From positions 248,001 to 312,000 of the forward strand of contig NZ_JABXYK010000006.1 in the NCBI RefSeq assembly GCF_013378445.1: a stretch of DNA of 64,000 bases. Reading direction: 5' to 3'. Positions 17,645 to 26,646 of this stretch are shown here, piece by piece. This stretch comes from Mycoplana rhizolycopersici. Its GTDB lineage: Bacteria; Pseudomonadota; Alphaproteobacteria; Rhizobiales; Rhizobiaceae. The notes beneath the pieces were generated by a model. The model was not told the DNA's origin and searched no databases. It saw nothing but the letters and a program-made list of their open reading frames with translations. Made by a program: the position numbers and the translations under genes. How positions within the stretch are numbered: position 1 is the first letter of the stretch; each line of letters opens with the position of its first letter.

Positions 17645-19105
17645 ATGCAGGTAATCGAAACGCTCGCTGAAGGGCTGAAGCGCGAACTCAAGGTCGTCAT
17701 TCCGGCCAAGGACATGGAAGCCCAGATGAACGAACGCCTGGCCGATGCCAAGGATCGCGTTCGCATCAACGGTTTCCGTCCGGGCAAGGTTCCGGTCGCT
17801 CACCTGAAGAAGGTCTACGGCAAGTCGATCATGGCCGATCTCGTCAACGAGATCATCCGCGACCGTCCGACGGCGATCCTGTCCGAGCGCGGCGAAAAGT
17901 CGGCGACCCAGCCCGAGATCGCCATGACCGAGGACCAGGACGAGGCGGAAAAGATTCTCGCGGCCGAAGCCGACCTCGAGTTCACCCTGTCCTACGAGAT
18001 CATCCCGGCGATCGAGCTGAAGGACGCCTCCGGCATCAAGGTCACCCGCGAAGTCGTCGCCATCGACGACAAGGAAGTCGACGATCAGATCCTGAAGATC
18101 GCCGAAAGCGCCCGTTCCTACGAGACCAAGAAGGGCAAGGCCGCCGAAGGCGACCGCGTCACCATGGACTATCTCGGCAAGGTCGACGGTGAAGCCTTCG
18201 ACGGCGGCAAGGACGAAGACGCCGAACTCGTCATCGGTTCCAACCGCTTCATCCCGGGCTTCGAGGATCAGCTGGTCGGCGTCAAGGCCGGCGACGAAAA
18301 GGTTGTCACCGTAACGTTCCCGGCCGACTACCCGGCAGCACATCTGGCCGGCAAGGAAGCGACCTTCGACATCAAGGTCAAGGATGTCGCAGCTCCCGGT
18401 GAGGTCACCATCGACGACGAGCTGGCCAAGAAGCTTGGCCTGGAATCGGCCGAGCGCCTGCGCGAAGTCGTGCGCGGCCAGATCGAAAGCCAGTACGGCT
18501 CGCTTACCCGCCAGAAGATCAAGCGTCAGATTCTCGACCAGCTGGACGAACTGTACAAGTTCGACACGCCGGAGCGTCTCGTAGAGGCCGAGTTCGAAAA
18601 CATCTGGCGCCAGGTCAACACCGATCTGCAGCAGGCCGGCAAGACCTTTGCAGACGAGGAAACCACCGAGGAAGAAGCCCGCGAGGAGTACCGCAAGCTC
18701 GCTGAGCGCCGCGTCCGTCTCGGCCTGGTGCTCTCGGAAATCGGCGAAAAGGCCGCTGTCCAGGTGAGCGAAGAGGAAATGCAGCGTTCGCTGTTCGAGC
18801 AGCTGCGCCAGTTCCCCGGCCAGGAGAAGGAAATCCTCGATTATTTCCGCAAGACCCCGGGTGCTTCCGCCTCGCTGCGCGCTCCGCTCTTCGAAGAAAA
18901 GGTCATCGACCATCTGCTGACGGAAGTCGCAGTCACCGACAAGACCGTTTCCAAGGAAGAGCTGCTGGCTGACGACGAAGCTTCGGACGAAGCCAAGCCG
19001 GCTTCCAAGAAGAAGGCTGCTGCGAAGGCTGAAGGCGATGAAGCCGCCGCTCCGAAGAAGAAGGCACCGGCCAAGAAGAAGGCCGCTGACGAGAGCGCCG
19101 AGTAA
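17645..19105 (+). CDS. tig: Trigger factor, ribosome-associated chaperone / peptidyl-prolyl isomerase
   Basis: This 486-residue chaperone docks at ribosomal protein L23 and shields nascent chains. The N-terminal ribosome-binding domain carries the signature GFRPGKVP (about residues 43-50). The FKBP-type isomerase domain spans about 165-245 ([25 protein letters not shown]). The C-terminal domain is helical. Compared with E. coli (432 residues) it has an extended lysine/alanine-rich tail after about residue 435, common in Rhizobiales. ATG 17645 is used; a TTG two codons earlier is less likely. A strong terminator follows. Confidence 0.97.
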   Translation: MQVIETLAEGLKRELKVVIPAKDMEAQMNERLADAKDRVRINGFRPGKVPVAHLKKVYGKSIMADLVNEIIRDRPTAILSERGEKSATQPEIAMTEDQDEAEKILAAEADLEFTLSYEIIPAIELKDASGIKVTREVVAIDDKEVDDQILKIAESARSYETKKGKAAEGDRVTMDYLGKVDGEAFDGGKDEDAELVIGSNRFIPGFEDQLVGVKAGDEKVVTVTFPADYPAAHLAGKEATFDIKVKDVAAPGEVTIDDELAKKLGLESAERLREVVRGQIESQYGSLTRQKIKRQILDQLDELYKFDTPERLVEAEFENIWRQVNTDLQQAGKTFADEETTEEEAREEYRKLAERRVRLGLVLSEIGEKAAVQVSEEEMQRSLFEQLRQFPGQEKEILDYFRKTPGASASLRAPLFEEKVIDHLLTEVAVTDKTVSKEELLADDEASDEAKPASKKKAAAKAEGDEAAAPKKKAPAKKKAADESAE

Positions 19106-19147
19106 TCGGCCCGAGCAATCGGCGTTTGTGCATCGAGAATTGCTGAA

Positions 19148-19173
19148 AGGGCCGCCCGATGGGCGGCCCTTTT
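19148..19173 (+). terminator. Rho-independent terminator of tig
   Basis: The perfect 10-bp stem AGGGCCGCCC-GAT-GGGCGGCCCT is followed by TTT, 42 bp after the tig stop codon. Confidence 0.85.
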
Positions 19174-19221
19174 GCGTTGCGGGTGTCCTGAAGCGCCGGC
19201 CGTTTCGGCGCTCCGGCCGTC

Positions 19222-21939
19222 TCAGACGATGACGAAATCGAGATGCGTCAGCGCCAGGTCCGATGCGAGGGAGGCGAACTGGACGCGGCCGCCGCCGGCA
19301 TTTCCGTTGGAATCGTAGAACAGGCGTCCCGCATCCTTTTCGTAGATGATCCGGTCGGAAGCGTCGGCGGCCTGGCCGCTCGAATTGGAGCGGAATGCGG
19401 ATGCGGCAAGCGTCCCGGCTCCGCCGAGCGCAGCGAAGATGGCATTCTCCAGCAGGATCGTGTCACTCGGCACATAGAAGTCGGTGATATGGTCGATATT
19501 GCTGGCGGCACTCGGGGCGGTGTTGAACAGGAAGGAATCCCTGCCTGTATTGCCCGTGAGCGTGTCGAATCCGGCGTTGCCGGCCAGTAGGTCGTTTCCC
19601 GCGGCGCCGTTTATGACGTTGTTGCCCGAATTGCCGATCAGCCGGTCGGCGTGCGAGGATCCGGCGAGGTTCTCGATCGAGGAGTAAGTGTCGCCCTTTG
19701 CGTCGCCCGTATTGGTCCAGGGCGAGGCAAGGCGCGCGATCACGCCAGCGGTCGCTCCGGCATAGGAAGCGGTGTCGAGCCCGGCACCGCCCACGAGCGC
19801 ATCCGCACCCGCCCGGCCAACAAGAACGTCGTTGCCGGAAGAGCCGCTGAGCCGGTTCTTGCCGCTGTTGCCGTAGAGGACGTCTCCAAACGCCGAGCCG
19901 GTCAGATTCTCGATCGCCGTATAGGTGTCGCCTGCCGCTTCGCCGGTATTGCCGCCCGGATTGGTCAGGTTGGCCCTGACGCCGGCGGCGGCGTAGAGAT
20001 AGGATGCGGTGTCGCTGCCCGTTCCACCGTCAAGCTTGTCGGCGCCGAGGCCGCCGATCAGCAGGTCGTCAGCTGCGCGCCCGAACAGTTCGTCGTCGCC
20101 TGCACCGGCGCTGAGACGGTTGCCGACGCCGGACCCTGTCAGGATGTCGTCGCCGTCGCCTGAGACCGCGTTCTCGACGCTGGAGAGGTCGATGGTGCCG
20201 GTGTTGCCGGGCGTATAGGTGAATTCGCCGGACGTGAGGTTGATGAAGGCGTTGAAGCCGGCGAACACAACGGTCGAGGTGTCGAACGTATCCGAGCCGG
20301 CGCCGCCGAAGAACGCTTCGCCTGTCCCGCCCGTCCAGCCGACGAGGATGGAGAAGCGATCGTTGCCGTCATTGCCGTAGACGACATCGACGCCGGAACC
20401 TCCTTCCAGCGTATCGTTGCCCGCACCGCCGTGCAGCGTATCGTTGCCGGCGCCGCCCTTCAGCGTGTCGTTTCCGTCGTCACCATAAAGGGTGTCGGCG
20501 CCGGTCCCGCCGTCGATACTGTCATTGCCGGCATTCCCGCGCAGCACGTTCTCTGCGGCGTTGCCCGTCATCGTGTCGTTGTTCGAGCCACCATTGGCGT
20601 TTTCGATCAGGGACCGTGAATCCCCATTGAACTGGAAGGCGTTGAAGACGTTGCCGCGCGCAAATCCATTGTTGGGACCGCCGCCGAGGAAGGCGAGCTG
20701 GGCCGCGGAGAAAGTGGAGCTTTCGCCGGGCCTGAGGTCGATCCGCATCGCTGTGGTGTAGTTGGAGAGATTGTAGGTATCGATGCCGTTACCGTCCCAG
20801 ATGGTGGAAAAGATGCGGTTGGCGCCGGGCGAAATGGCAAGGCCACCGTTGATATAGGCCTGCCCTGTGGACGGGTTCCAGGTGTAGACGGTGTTGCCGC
20901 TGTTGACGTTGAAATCGGCGCCATACATCGTCTGCAGGGCGAGGATGTCGATCATCATGTAGGTCTGCGGGGCGCCGAACGCCTCGTAGTCGTAGCCGCC
21001 CGTCGTATCGCCGATGTAGCTGGAGTAGGTCATCACGGTGAATTCGATGGAGTTGTATGACGCCGGCACCGCCGTGTTTCCGGGGCCGCCCGCCTGATGG
21101 CCATGTTTCAGGCCGAGCGAATGTCCGAGTTCATGAAACATGGTGTGCCAGGCATAGTTTCCGGCGATCGGGTTCTTGAGACTGTTGGACGTCCCGTCAT
21201 AGGCGTTGCCGAAAAACGTATCGCCGCCGTAGACGTTGCTTGCGGGATAGAAGGCATAGGCAGTGCCAGCGTCGCCCGAATTGGCCGCGCGGATCGTCGA
21301 GTTTCCCGTTCCGGAACCCTGATAGTCGATAGCCAGGTTGGTGAATGCCTCCACGGAAAAGGCTGTCGCGGCGGAAAGCTGCGTGTAGACGGCCTGGTTC
21401 AGGGCGGCGTGAAGGGCGAGCCGTTGTGCGGCCGTGAATTGGGAGAAGCCCTCCAACTGGGCGCTGATGCCGTTGCCGTTCTGGTCGGAATTGTATCCGG
21501 TCTGATAGTCGGCAGACGAATCCGTGTCGCTGTAGGTGATCAGCGACTGACTCCAGCGCGTGCCAATCAGGACGCCGTCGATGATGGCATTGCCGGTCGC
21601 GGCAACGGCGACCGCCGTCGAGAGGCTGCCGTTCTCGTTCGGCAGTTGCGTCGCGTCGACTCCGAACCGCTGGGTCGAAATGGCGTCGTCGGCCTGGTCG
21701 GGACCTACCGGAAACTGGCTCGCGCTGGCGACGGTTGCCCGCTCCGCCACAGGCATGAGCCTCAGATCCGGCAGACCGGAGTTGCCGATGCCGTCGCTGA
21801 ACGGAGCAACCGACGCGTCGATGTGGAAGGTCAGCCCGGCCCGGGCCGCCTTGGCGGCTTCCTGATGCGATGCGGACAATATGTCATCGGAAGATGCATC
21901 GTCGAACAGGATCGAATTCATGCGCGCTATTATGGTCAT
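19222..21939 (-). CDS. Serralysin-type M10 metalloprotease with RTX repeats
   Basis: This is a 905-residue secreted zinc protease. The ATG at 21939 is chosen because AAAGGAGGAG lies just upstream. The catalytic motif HELGHSLGLKH (about residues 269-279) and the Met-turn segment VMTYSSY (about 299-305) define the M10 metzincin fold. Nonapeptide calcium-binding repeats of the GGxGxDxLxG type follow in at least three blocks between about residues 475 and 850 (for example [19 protein letters not shown]). A final M10 C-terminal segment, DSFLFNTAPSAASNIDHITDF, acts as the type I secretion signal. There is no Sec signal peptide. No type I exporter genes are in the window. Confidence 0.92.
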   Translation of the reverse strand: MTIIARMNSILFDDASSDDILSASHQEAAKAARAGLTFHIDASVAPFSDGIGNSGLPDLRLMPVAERATVASASQFPVGPDQADDAISTQRFGVDATQLPNENGSLSTAVAVAATGNAIIDGVLIGTRWSQSLITYSDTDSSADYQTGYNSDQNGNGISAQLEGFSQFTAAQRLALHAALNQAVYTQLSAATAFSVEAFTNLAIDYQGSGTGNSTIRAANSGDAGTAYAFYPASNVYGGDTFFGNAYDGTSNSLKNPIAGNYAWHTMFHELGHSLGLKHGHQAGGPGNTAVPASYNSIEFTVMTYSSYIGDTTGGYDYEAFGAPQTYMMIDILALQTMYGADFNVNSGNTVYTWNPSTGQAYINGGLAISPGANRIFSTIWDGNGIDTYNLSNYTTAMRIDLRPGESSTFSAAQLAFLGGGPNNGFARGNVFNAFQFNGDSRSLIENANGGSNNDTMTGNAAENVLRGNAGNDSIDGGTGADTLYGDDGNDTLKGGAGNDTLHGGAGNDTLEGGSGVDVVYGNDGNDRFSILVGWTGGTGEAFFGGAGSDTFDTSTVVFAGFNAFINLTSGEFTYTPGNTGTIDLSSVENAVSGDGDDILTGSGVGNRLSAGAGDDELFGRAADDLLIGGLGADKLDGGTGSDTASYLYAAAGVRANLTNPGGNTGEAAGDTYTAIENLTGSAFGDVLYGNSGKNRLSGSSGNDVLVGRAGADALVGGAGLDTASYAGATAGVIARLASPWTNTGDAKGDTYSSIENLAGSSHADRLIGNSGNNVINGAAGNDLLAGNAGFDTLTGNTGRDSFLFNTAPSAASNIDHITDFYVPSDTILLENAIFAALGGAGTLAASAFRSNSSGQAADASDRIIYEKDAGRLFYDSNGNAGGGRVQFASLASDLALTHLDFVIV

Positions 21940-22387
21940 AACTCCTCCTTTGTCGCGCCGCGCGGTAGCCCGGCAACGCAACTCGGTTCCACGAATGTCC
22001 ATGTAGCTTTGGTCGAAGAATCCTGGCCGCGATGAAGGTCGCCCTTGGCTCAGGTCGCCTGACTGTCAGAGGAGCGGCCGGTAAGCACGGTCGGAGTTCC
22101 CAGGCAGATGCTTCTTTTCCCTCCTATGGATCGAGACAAGCGATACAGTCGCTCGCCGCGTGGCGGGCGCGTCGCTCGGAATGCCTGAAACAGGTTTGTT
22201 CGGCCTCAATTGCGCCGGATGAAATCAATAAATTAGCCTAAGCTAAATCACCTAGGCAGACAACAAATTTGCGTGAATACCTCTCGATCCAAGAGCGGAA
22301 ACTCAGGCGTACGATTTTTAAAATTTGCGCAAAAATAGTGGCCTAAACTCACGTATTAAAGTGAAAATTTAGTATCGGAGTAACGTC
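21940..22387. other. Intergenic region upstream of the metalloprotease
   Basis: This 448-bp divergent region is markedly AT-rich at 22200-22385, unlike its neighbours, and holds the presumed promoters for the protease (minus) and the small exported protein (plus). The protease Shine-Dalgarno AAAGGAGGAG is at 21942-21951. No gene was recognised. Confidence 0.5.
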
Positions 22388-22654
22388 ATGATCGGCGGAA
22401 TGCGTTCAAGTCCTACTGCGGGATTTTATGCAGCGATATGTATCTTCGCCCTTGTCGGCTCCGGTTTAGGCAAGGCGGGAACGGTCATCGCGATGGACAC
22501 ACCTCCGGATCCCGACAAAGCCGTCGCCGCCGAATACCAGCGTGTGCAGGATTCGGGGACGGCGGAGGCATATGCGCTGTTCATCGAGCGTCACCCCGAT
22601 CATCCGCTTGCCGCCGAAGCGCGCAAGATGTTGGAGCGCCTTTCGGCCAAATAG
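22388..22654 (+). CDS. Small exported protein of unknown function
   Basis: This is an 88-residue protein. A hydrophobic N-terminal segment (about residues 12-30, AGFYAAICIFALVGSGLGKA) looks like a signal peptide. The mature part, AAEYQRVQDSGTAEAYALFI followed by ERHPDHPLAAEARKMLERL, resembles one helical hairpin of TPR-like repeats as found in exported coupling proteins. GGAG lies 9 bases before the ATG. It is a single gene convergent with znuA. I do not recognise a specific family. Confidence 0.65.
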   Translation: MIGGMRSSPTAGFYAAICIFALVGSGLGKAGTVIAMDTPPDPDKAVAAEYQRVQDSGTAEAYALFIERHPDHPLAAEARKMLERLSAK

Positions 22655-22662
22655 CCGGCACC

Positions 22663-22686
22663 GGCGCGCCCGGGATCTGGCGCGCC
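22663..22686. terminator. Hairpin between the small exported protein gene and znuA
   Basis: The inverted repeat GGCGCGCC-N8-GGCGCGCC lies between two convergent genes. There is no long T-run on either side, so efficiency is uncertain. Confidence 0.5.
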
Positions 22687-22705
22687 GCGAAGATTTTCTG
22701 TCGGA

Positions 22706-23716
22706 TCAGCTTGCCGAGGACAGGCACTGCTTCAACGAGTTCGCGAGGCCACGCATCAGGTCGAAATAGAGTGACGGGCCTTCCGTCAGCGTTCCCGCTT
22801 CCGGATCGAGCGTGCCGGCCTTTGCCGGCGTTCCCTCAAGCACGACATTGACGAGCTTCGGTTCGAACTGCGGCTCTGCGAAGACGCAGGTCGCGCCGAG
22901 ATCGACGACCTTCTGGCGAATCTGTGAGACGCGTTCGGCACCGGGTATGGTTTCCGGGCTGACCGTGATCGATCCGACCACTTTCACGCCATAACGGTGC
23001 TCGAAATACTGGTAGGCGTCGTGAAAGACGATAAAGGGCTTGTCCTTCACAAGGGCGATCGTGTCGGCGATTTCCGCATCCAGGGCGTCGATGTTCGCGT
23101 CGAGGGCTGCGAGGTTCGCCTTGTACGTTGTCGCGTTCGCTGGGTCCTTTGCCGACAGGGCTTTCTCGACTTCCGTCGCAATCGCCTTTGCATTCATCGG
23201 ATCGAGCCACAGATGCGTGTCGAAGGCGCCTTCATGCGAATGCTCATCGTGGTCATGGCCCTTTTCGGCTGCGTGCTCTCTGCCATGGTCATGGTCGGCC
23301 TCGCCATGCTCATGCCCCCCGCCTTCGCCTTCGTGGCCGTGATCATGCGTCTCGAAAGCGCCGCCTTCGCGGAATTTCAGCTTCTCCAGTCCGGGTGCAT
23401 CCTCGAGTTCGACGACCGTCGCATTGCTGCCAAGCGCCTCGAGAGGCTTCTCCAGGAACGCTTCCAACCCGTGCCCGACCCAGAACACCACGTCGGCGTC
23501 CTGAAGGGCTGCGGCATTGGACGGCTTGAGCGAATAGGTGTGCGGCGATGCCGCGCCCTCGACGATCAGCTTCGGCTCGCCGACGCCCTGCATGATCGAG
23601 GCGACAAGCGAGTGGATCGGCTTGATCGAAACGACGACGTTGGGCGCTTCTGCCCGGGCGTTACCGGCTGCGGCGAAGAGCAGGGCGGTGGAAAGCAGGA
23701 GATGAGACATCTTCAT
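22706..23716 (-). CDS. znuA: Zinc ABC transporter substrate-binding protein ZnuA
   Basis: This is a 336-residue periplasmic zinc-binding protein. The signal peptide ends at about residue 22 (GNARA-EA). The metal ligands of the cluster A-1 family are visible: SIKPIHSLVA (His near 34), ASPHTYSLKPS (His near 58), FHDAYQYFEHRYG (near 215-227) and an acidic ligand region near VFAEPQFEP. A histidine-rich acidic loop at about residues 122-168 (for example HDHGHEGEGGGHEHGEADHD) is typical of ZnuA and probably buffers zinc. It is divergent from znuC, with two Zur-type palindromes between them. Confidence 0.95.
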   Translation of the reverse strand: MKMSHLLLSTALLFAAAGNARAEAPNVVVSIKPIHSLVASIMQGVGEPKLIVEGAASPHTYSLKPSNAAALQDADVVFWVGHGLEAFLEKPLEALGSNATVVELEDAPGLEKLKFREGGAFETHDHGHEGEGGGHEHGEADHDHGREHAAEKGHDHDEHSHEGAFDTHLWLDPMNAKAIATEVEKALSAKDPANATTYKANLAALDANIDALDAEIADTIALVKDKPFIVFHDAYQYFEHRYGVKVVGSITVSPETIPGAERVSQIRQKVVDLGATCVFAEPQFEPKLVNVVLEGTPAKAGTLDPEAGTLTEGPSLYFDLMRGLANSLKQCLSSAS

Positions 23717-23742
23717 TATGGGAAACTCCGTATCGCAGGGCG

Positions 23743-23779
23743 TGTAATGTTATTACATAAGTTGCGTTATGCTATAACG
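23743..23779. promoter_or_regulatory. Two Zur-type operator palindromes between znuA and znuC
   Basis: Two perfect inverted repeats are visible: TGTAAT-GTT-ATTACA (23743-23757) and CGTTAT-GCT-ATAACG (23765-23779). They lie in the 104-bp divergent region and resemble alphaproteobacterial Zur boxes built around TRTTATANYATAAC-like cores. One probably serves each gene direction. Confidence 0.7.
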
Positions 23780-23820
23780 TGTGCCATAGCAAGAGGCAAT
23801 CGAGCATCCGGACGATACAA

Positions 23821-24768
23821 ATGCTGCAGACCAATCCATCCACATCGCCGCCGCCGCTGGTTTCGTTGTCGGCCGCCGGTGTCCGCCGCAAGGGCCGCTG
23901 GCTGGTGCGCGGCGTCGATTTTTCCATCGCGCGGGGCGAGATTGTCACGCTCATCGGGCCGAACGGCTCGGGAAAATCGACAACCGCCAAGATGGCGATC
24001 GGCGTTACGCGGCCGGATGAGGGGCACGTGACCCGCATTCCCAGTCTGCGCGTCGGCTACGTGCCGCAGAAGCTTGCGATCGACTGGACGATGCCGCTCA
24101 CCGTGGACCGTCTTATGACGCTGACGCAGCCCTTGCGCGGCCGCGATATCGATGCGGCTCTGGAGGCGACCGGTATCCGCCATCTGGCCCGCGCCGAGGT
24201 CCAGCACCTTTCCGGTGGTGAGTTCCAGCGTGCGCTGCTGGCGCGCGCCATCGCCCGCAAGCCCGACCTGCTCGTCCTGGACGAACCGGTGCAGGGCGTC
24301 GATTTTGCCGGCGAGATCGCCCTGTATGACCTGATCAAGACCATCAGGAATACGACGGGTTGCGGCATCCTGCTGATTTCCCACGATCTTCATGTGGTCA
24401 TGGCGGAAACTGATACCGTAATCTGCCTCAACGGCCATGTCTGTTGCCGCGGCACGCCGGAGGCGGTGAGCCGTAGCCCGGAATATCTGCGCCTGTTCGG
24501 CGCGCGTGCGGGCCAGACGCTGGCGTTCTACAGCCATCACCACGATCACACCCATCTTCCCGATGGCCGCGTGCTGCATTCCGACGGCACGGTCACCGAT
24601 CACTGCCACCCCGACGACGGTCACCATCATGAGGACAGCCTGCCGGTCGGCCGGGCTGGTCCGATGCGGATCGTCCACGCCCACGGGCCGAACTGCGGCT
24701 GTGGCGATCATGGAGACGAGAAACCGGAGGGGAATCCGGGCACGCTTCAGGAGCGCGGCGATGCTTGA
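23821..24768 (+). CDS. znuC: Zinc ABC transporter ATP-binding protein ZnuC
   Basis: This is a 315-residue cytoplasmic ATPase of the zinc importer. The Walker A motif GPNGSGKST lies near residue 45, the signature LSGGEFQRALLARAI near residue 131, Walker B LLVLDEP near residue 156 and the H-loop LLISHDLH near residue 187. The C-terminal 75 residues are rich in histidine (SHHHDHTHLPDGR, DGHHHED, CGCGDHGDE), a metal-binding tail found in several rhizobial ZnuC proteins. ATG 23821 avoids overlap with the Zur operators; an in-frame GTG lies 42 bases upstream. Its end overlaps the znuB start by 8 bp. Confidence 0.95.
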   Translation: MLQTNPSTSPPPLVSLSAAGVRRKGRWLVRGVDFSIARGEIVTLIGPNGSGKSTTAKMAIGVTRPDEGHVTRIPSLRVGYVPQKLAIDWTMPLTVDRLMTLTQPLRGRDIDAALEATGIRHLARAEVQHLSGGEFQRALLARAIARKPDLLVLDEPVQGVDFAGEIALYDLIKTIRNTTGCGILLISHDLHVVMAETDTVICLNGHVCCRGTPEAVSRSPEYLRLFGARAGQTLAFYSHHHDHTHLPDGRVLHSDGTVTDHCHPDDGHHHEDSLPVGRAGPMRIVHAHGPNCGCGDHGDEKPEGNPGTLQERGDA

Positions 24769-25591
24769 CGATTTCTTCATCCGCGCACTTCTCGCTGGAA
24801 CCGGTCTGGCGCTGACCACGGGGCCTCTCGGATGCTTCGTCATCTGGCGGCGCATGGCCTATTTCGGTGATACGATGGCCCATTCCGCGCTGCTCGGTGT
24901 CGCGCTGTCGCTGTTGTTCCAGATGAACCTCACGATCAGCGTCTTTGCCGTTGCCGCGATCGTCTCGCTGGCGCTGCTGCTGCTTCAGAAGCGCGGTTCG
25001 CTGTCCACCGATGCGCTGCTCGGCATCCTTTCCCATGCCACGCTCGCAACGGGCCTCGTGATCGTCTCCTTCATGACCTGGGTCCGGATCGACCTCGTCG
25101 GCTTCCTCTTCGGCGACATCCTCGCCGTCACGCCGCAGGATGTCAGCCTCGTGTGGGGCGGGGGGATTCTCGTGCTCTTTGCCATCGTCTATCTGTGGCG
25201 ACCGCTGATTGCCTCGACCGTCAATCCCGAGCTTGCCGCCGCCGAGGGGCTTGAGCCGGAGCGTGCGCGCCTTGCCTTCATGCTGCTGATGGCGCTGGTG
25301 ATCGCGATCGCGATGAAGATCGTGGGGATTCTGCTGATCACCTCACTGCTCATCATCCCGGCGGCGACCGCGCGCCGCTTCTCGGCAAGCCCGGAAGTCA
25401 TGGCGGTGGTTGCGTCTCTTCTCGGCGCCATAGCCGTTGCCGGCGGTCTTTTCGGATCGCTGAAATTCGATACCCCGTCCGGGCCGTCGATCGTCGTCGC
25501 GGCGCTGGCAATCTTCCTTTTCAGCCTCTTGCCGTGGCGCCGCCGCGCAGAGGAAGGCGCCATACAGCCAGATACCGGAGGACACCACTGA
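24761..25591 (+). CDS. znuB: Zinc ABC transporter permease ZnuB
   Basis: This is a 276-residue inner-membrane permease of the ABC-3 family with about eight hydrophobic helices. Its start, MLDDFFIRALLAGTGLALT, and the segment FGDTMAHSALLGVALSLLF are typical. The region LLIMALVIAIAMKIVGILLI with following LLIIPAATAR is the ATPase-contact signature of this family. It overlaps znuC by 8 bp and zur by a single base (TGATG), so translation is coupled through the operon znuC-znuB-zur. Confidence 0.95.
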   Translation: MLDDFFIRALLAGTGLALTTGPLGCFVIWRRMAYFGDTMAHSALLGVALSLLFQMNLTISVFAVAAIVSLALLLLQKRGSLSTDALLGILSHATLATGLVIVSFMTWVRIDLVGFLFGDILAVTPQDVSLVWGGGILVLFAIVYLWRPLIASTVNPELAAAEGLEPERARLAFMLLMALVIAIAMKIVGILLITSLLIIPAATARRFSASPEVMAVVASLLGAIAVAGGLFGSLKFDTPSGPSIVVAALAIFLFSLLPWRRRAEEGAIQPDTGGHH

Positions 25592-25986
25592 TGACGTCCA
25601 CGCAACTGACCCGCAACCAGACACTCGTGCTGGGCGCGCTGTCGCAATCCGAGGCGCCGCTGAGCGCCTATACGATCCTCGACAAGCTCCGCGGCGAGGG
25701 GTTTCGGGCCCCGCTGCAGGTCTATCGGGCGCTCGAAAAGCTGCTGGAATTCGGCCTCGTCCACCGCCTGGAAAGCATCAACGCCTTCGTCGCCTGCGCC
25801 CATCCGCATCAGGATTGCTGCTCGCACGGCCTGACCGCTTTCACCATCTGCGAGAGTTGCGGCAAGGTCACCGAATTCCACGACCACGTGATCGAGGAAC
25901 GACTTGCCGGCTTCGCCCGCGACAGGAACTTCAAGCCCGGCAAGACGACGATCGAAATCCGCGGCCACTGCGACGGTTGCGCCTGA
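25591..25986 (+). CDS. zur: Zinc uptake regulator Zur (Fur family)
   Basis: This 131-residue zinc-responsive repressor has the Fur-family winged helix at about residues 5-60 (LTRNQTLVLGALSQSEAPLS, AYTILDKLRGEGFRAPLQVY). The dimerisation and metal domain has AFVACAHPH, a structural zinc site formed by FTICESCGKVTEF and HCDGCA at the C-terminus, and the FHDHV ligand segment. Location at the end of znuCB and the operators upstream identify it as Zur rather than Fur or Irr. It is likely autoregulated through those operators. Confidence 0.94.
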   Translation: MTSTQLTRNQTLVLGALSQSEAPLSAYTILDKLRGEGFRAPLQVYRALEKLLEFGLVHRLESINAFVACAHPHQDCCSHGLTAFTICESCGKVTEFHDHVIEERLAGFARDRNFKPGKTTIEIRGHCDGCA

Positions 25987-26105
25987 CGATGCGTCGCGCG
26001 GAAAACGGTTTAGGCGACGGCTTTAAGTCTTTGTTTTTGCGTATGTCGTAGTCGAAAAACGCTGCGTGCCATGACAAACATGCGGGCGGCGGCTGTACGG
26101 CAGCG

Positions 26106-26636
26106 TCAATCAATCCGTCGCAGTTCCGCCTTGAAGCGCTTCCAGTTTCGCACATAGCCCTCGGCGGATTTCCGCAATCCGGCGATCTGTTCTTCGTCCA
26201 GCGTGCGAACGACGCGGGCGGGTGAACCGACGATCAGGGAATTGTCCGGAAACACCTTTCCCTCCGTCACAAGCGCGTTGGCGCCGACGAGGCAGTTGTT
26301 GCCGATCACAGCCCCGTTCAGAACCGTGGCGCCCATGCCGACCAGGGAATTGTTCCCGATCGTGCAGCCATGGATGATCGCGCCGTGGCCGATGGTGCAG
26401 CCTTCGCCGATCTGGACCGGCTTGCCGGGATCGGTATGGACGATGGTGCCTTCCTGGATGTTCGTCCGGGCGCCAAGCACGATCGGTTCGTTGTCGCCGC
26501 GAAGGGTGGCGCCGAACCAGATTCCGACGTCTGGCCCGATTTCGACCTTGCCCATCACATGCGCATCCGGCGCCACCCAGTAGCGGTCGTCGTCGGGCAG
26601 GGTGGGGGCGTGTTCGCCGAGGGCATAAAGCGGCAT
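26106..26636 (-). CDS. Gamma-carbonic anhydrase-like left-handed beta-helix protein
   Basis: This is a 176-residue hexapeptide-repeat protein of the gamma-CA/YrdA/CaiE group. The repeat region (about residues 15-135) shows IGPDVGIWFGATLRGDNEPI, with the R and D conserved at the trimer interface, and the zinc-ligand pattern IVHTDP, IGHGAIIHGC and GMGATV. The C-terminal helix RTLDEEQIAGLRKSAEGYV is typical. The start MPLYALGEH is the family start; the frame runs 40 codons further upstream without support. Activity as a carbonic anhydrase is not certain for this subgroup. The gene lies 10 bp from the fumarylacetoacetase-fold gene and is probably co-transcribed with it. Confidence 0.88.
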   Translation of the reverse strand: MPLYALGEHAPTLPDDDRYWVAPDAHVMGKVEIGPDVGIWFGATLRGDNEPIVLGARTNIQEGTIVHTDPGKPVQIGEGCTIGHGAIIHGCTIGNNSLVGMGATVLNGAVIGNNCLVGANALVTEGKVFPDNSLIVGSPARVVRTLDEEQIAGLRKSAEGYVRNWKRFKAELRRID

Positions 26637-26646
26637 GGACAGATCC

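Noticed and set aside
17255-18913. 552-codon open frame antisense to tig
   Set aside because: Shadow of tig with biased composition; no family features.
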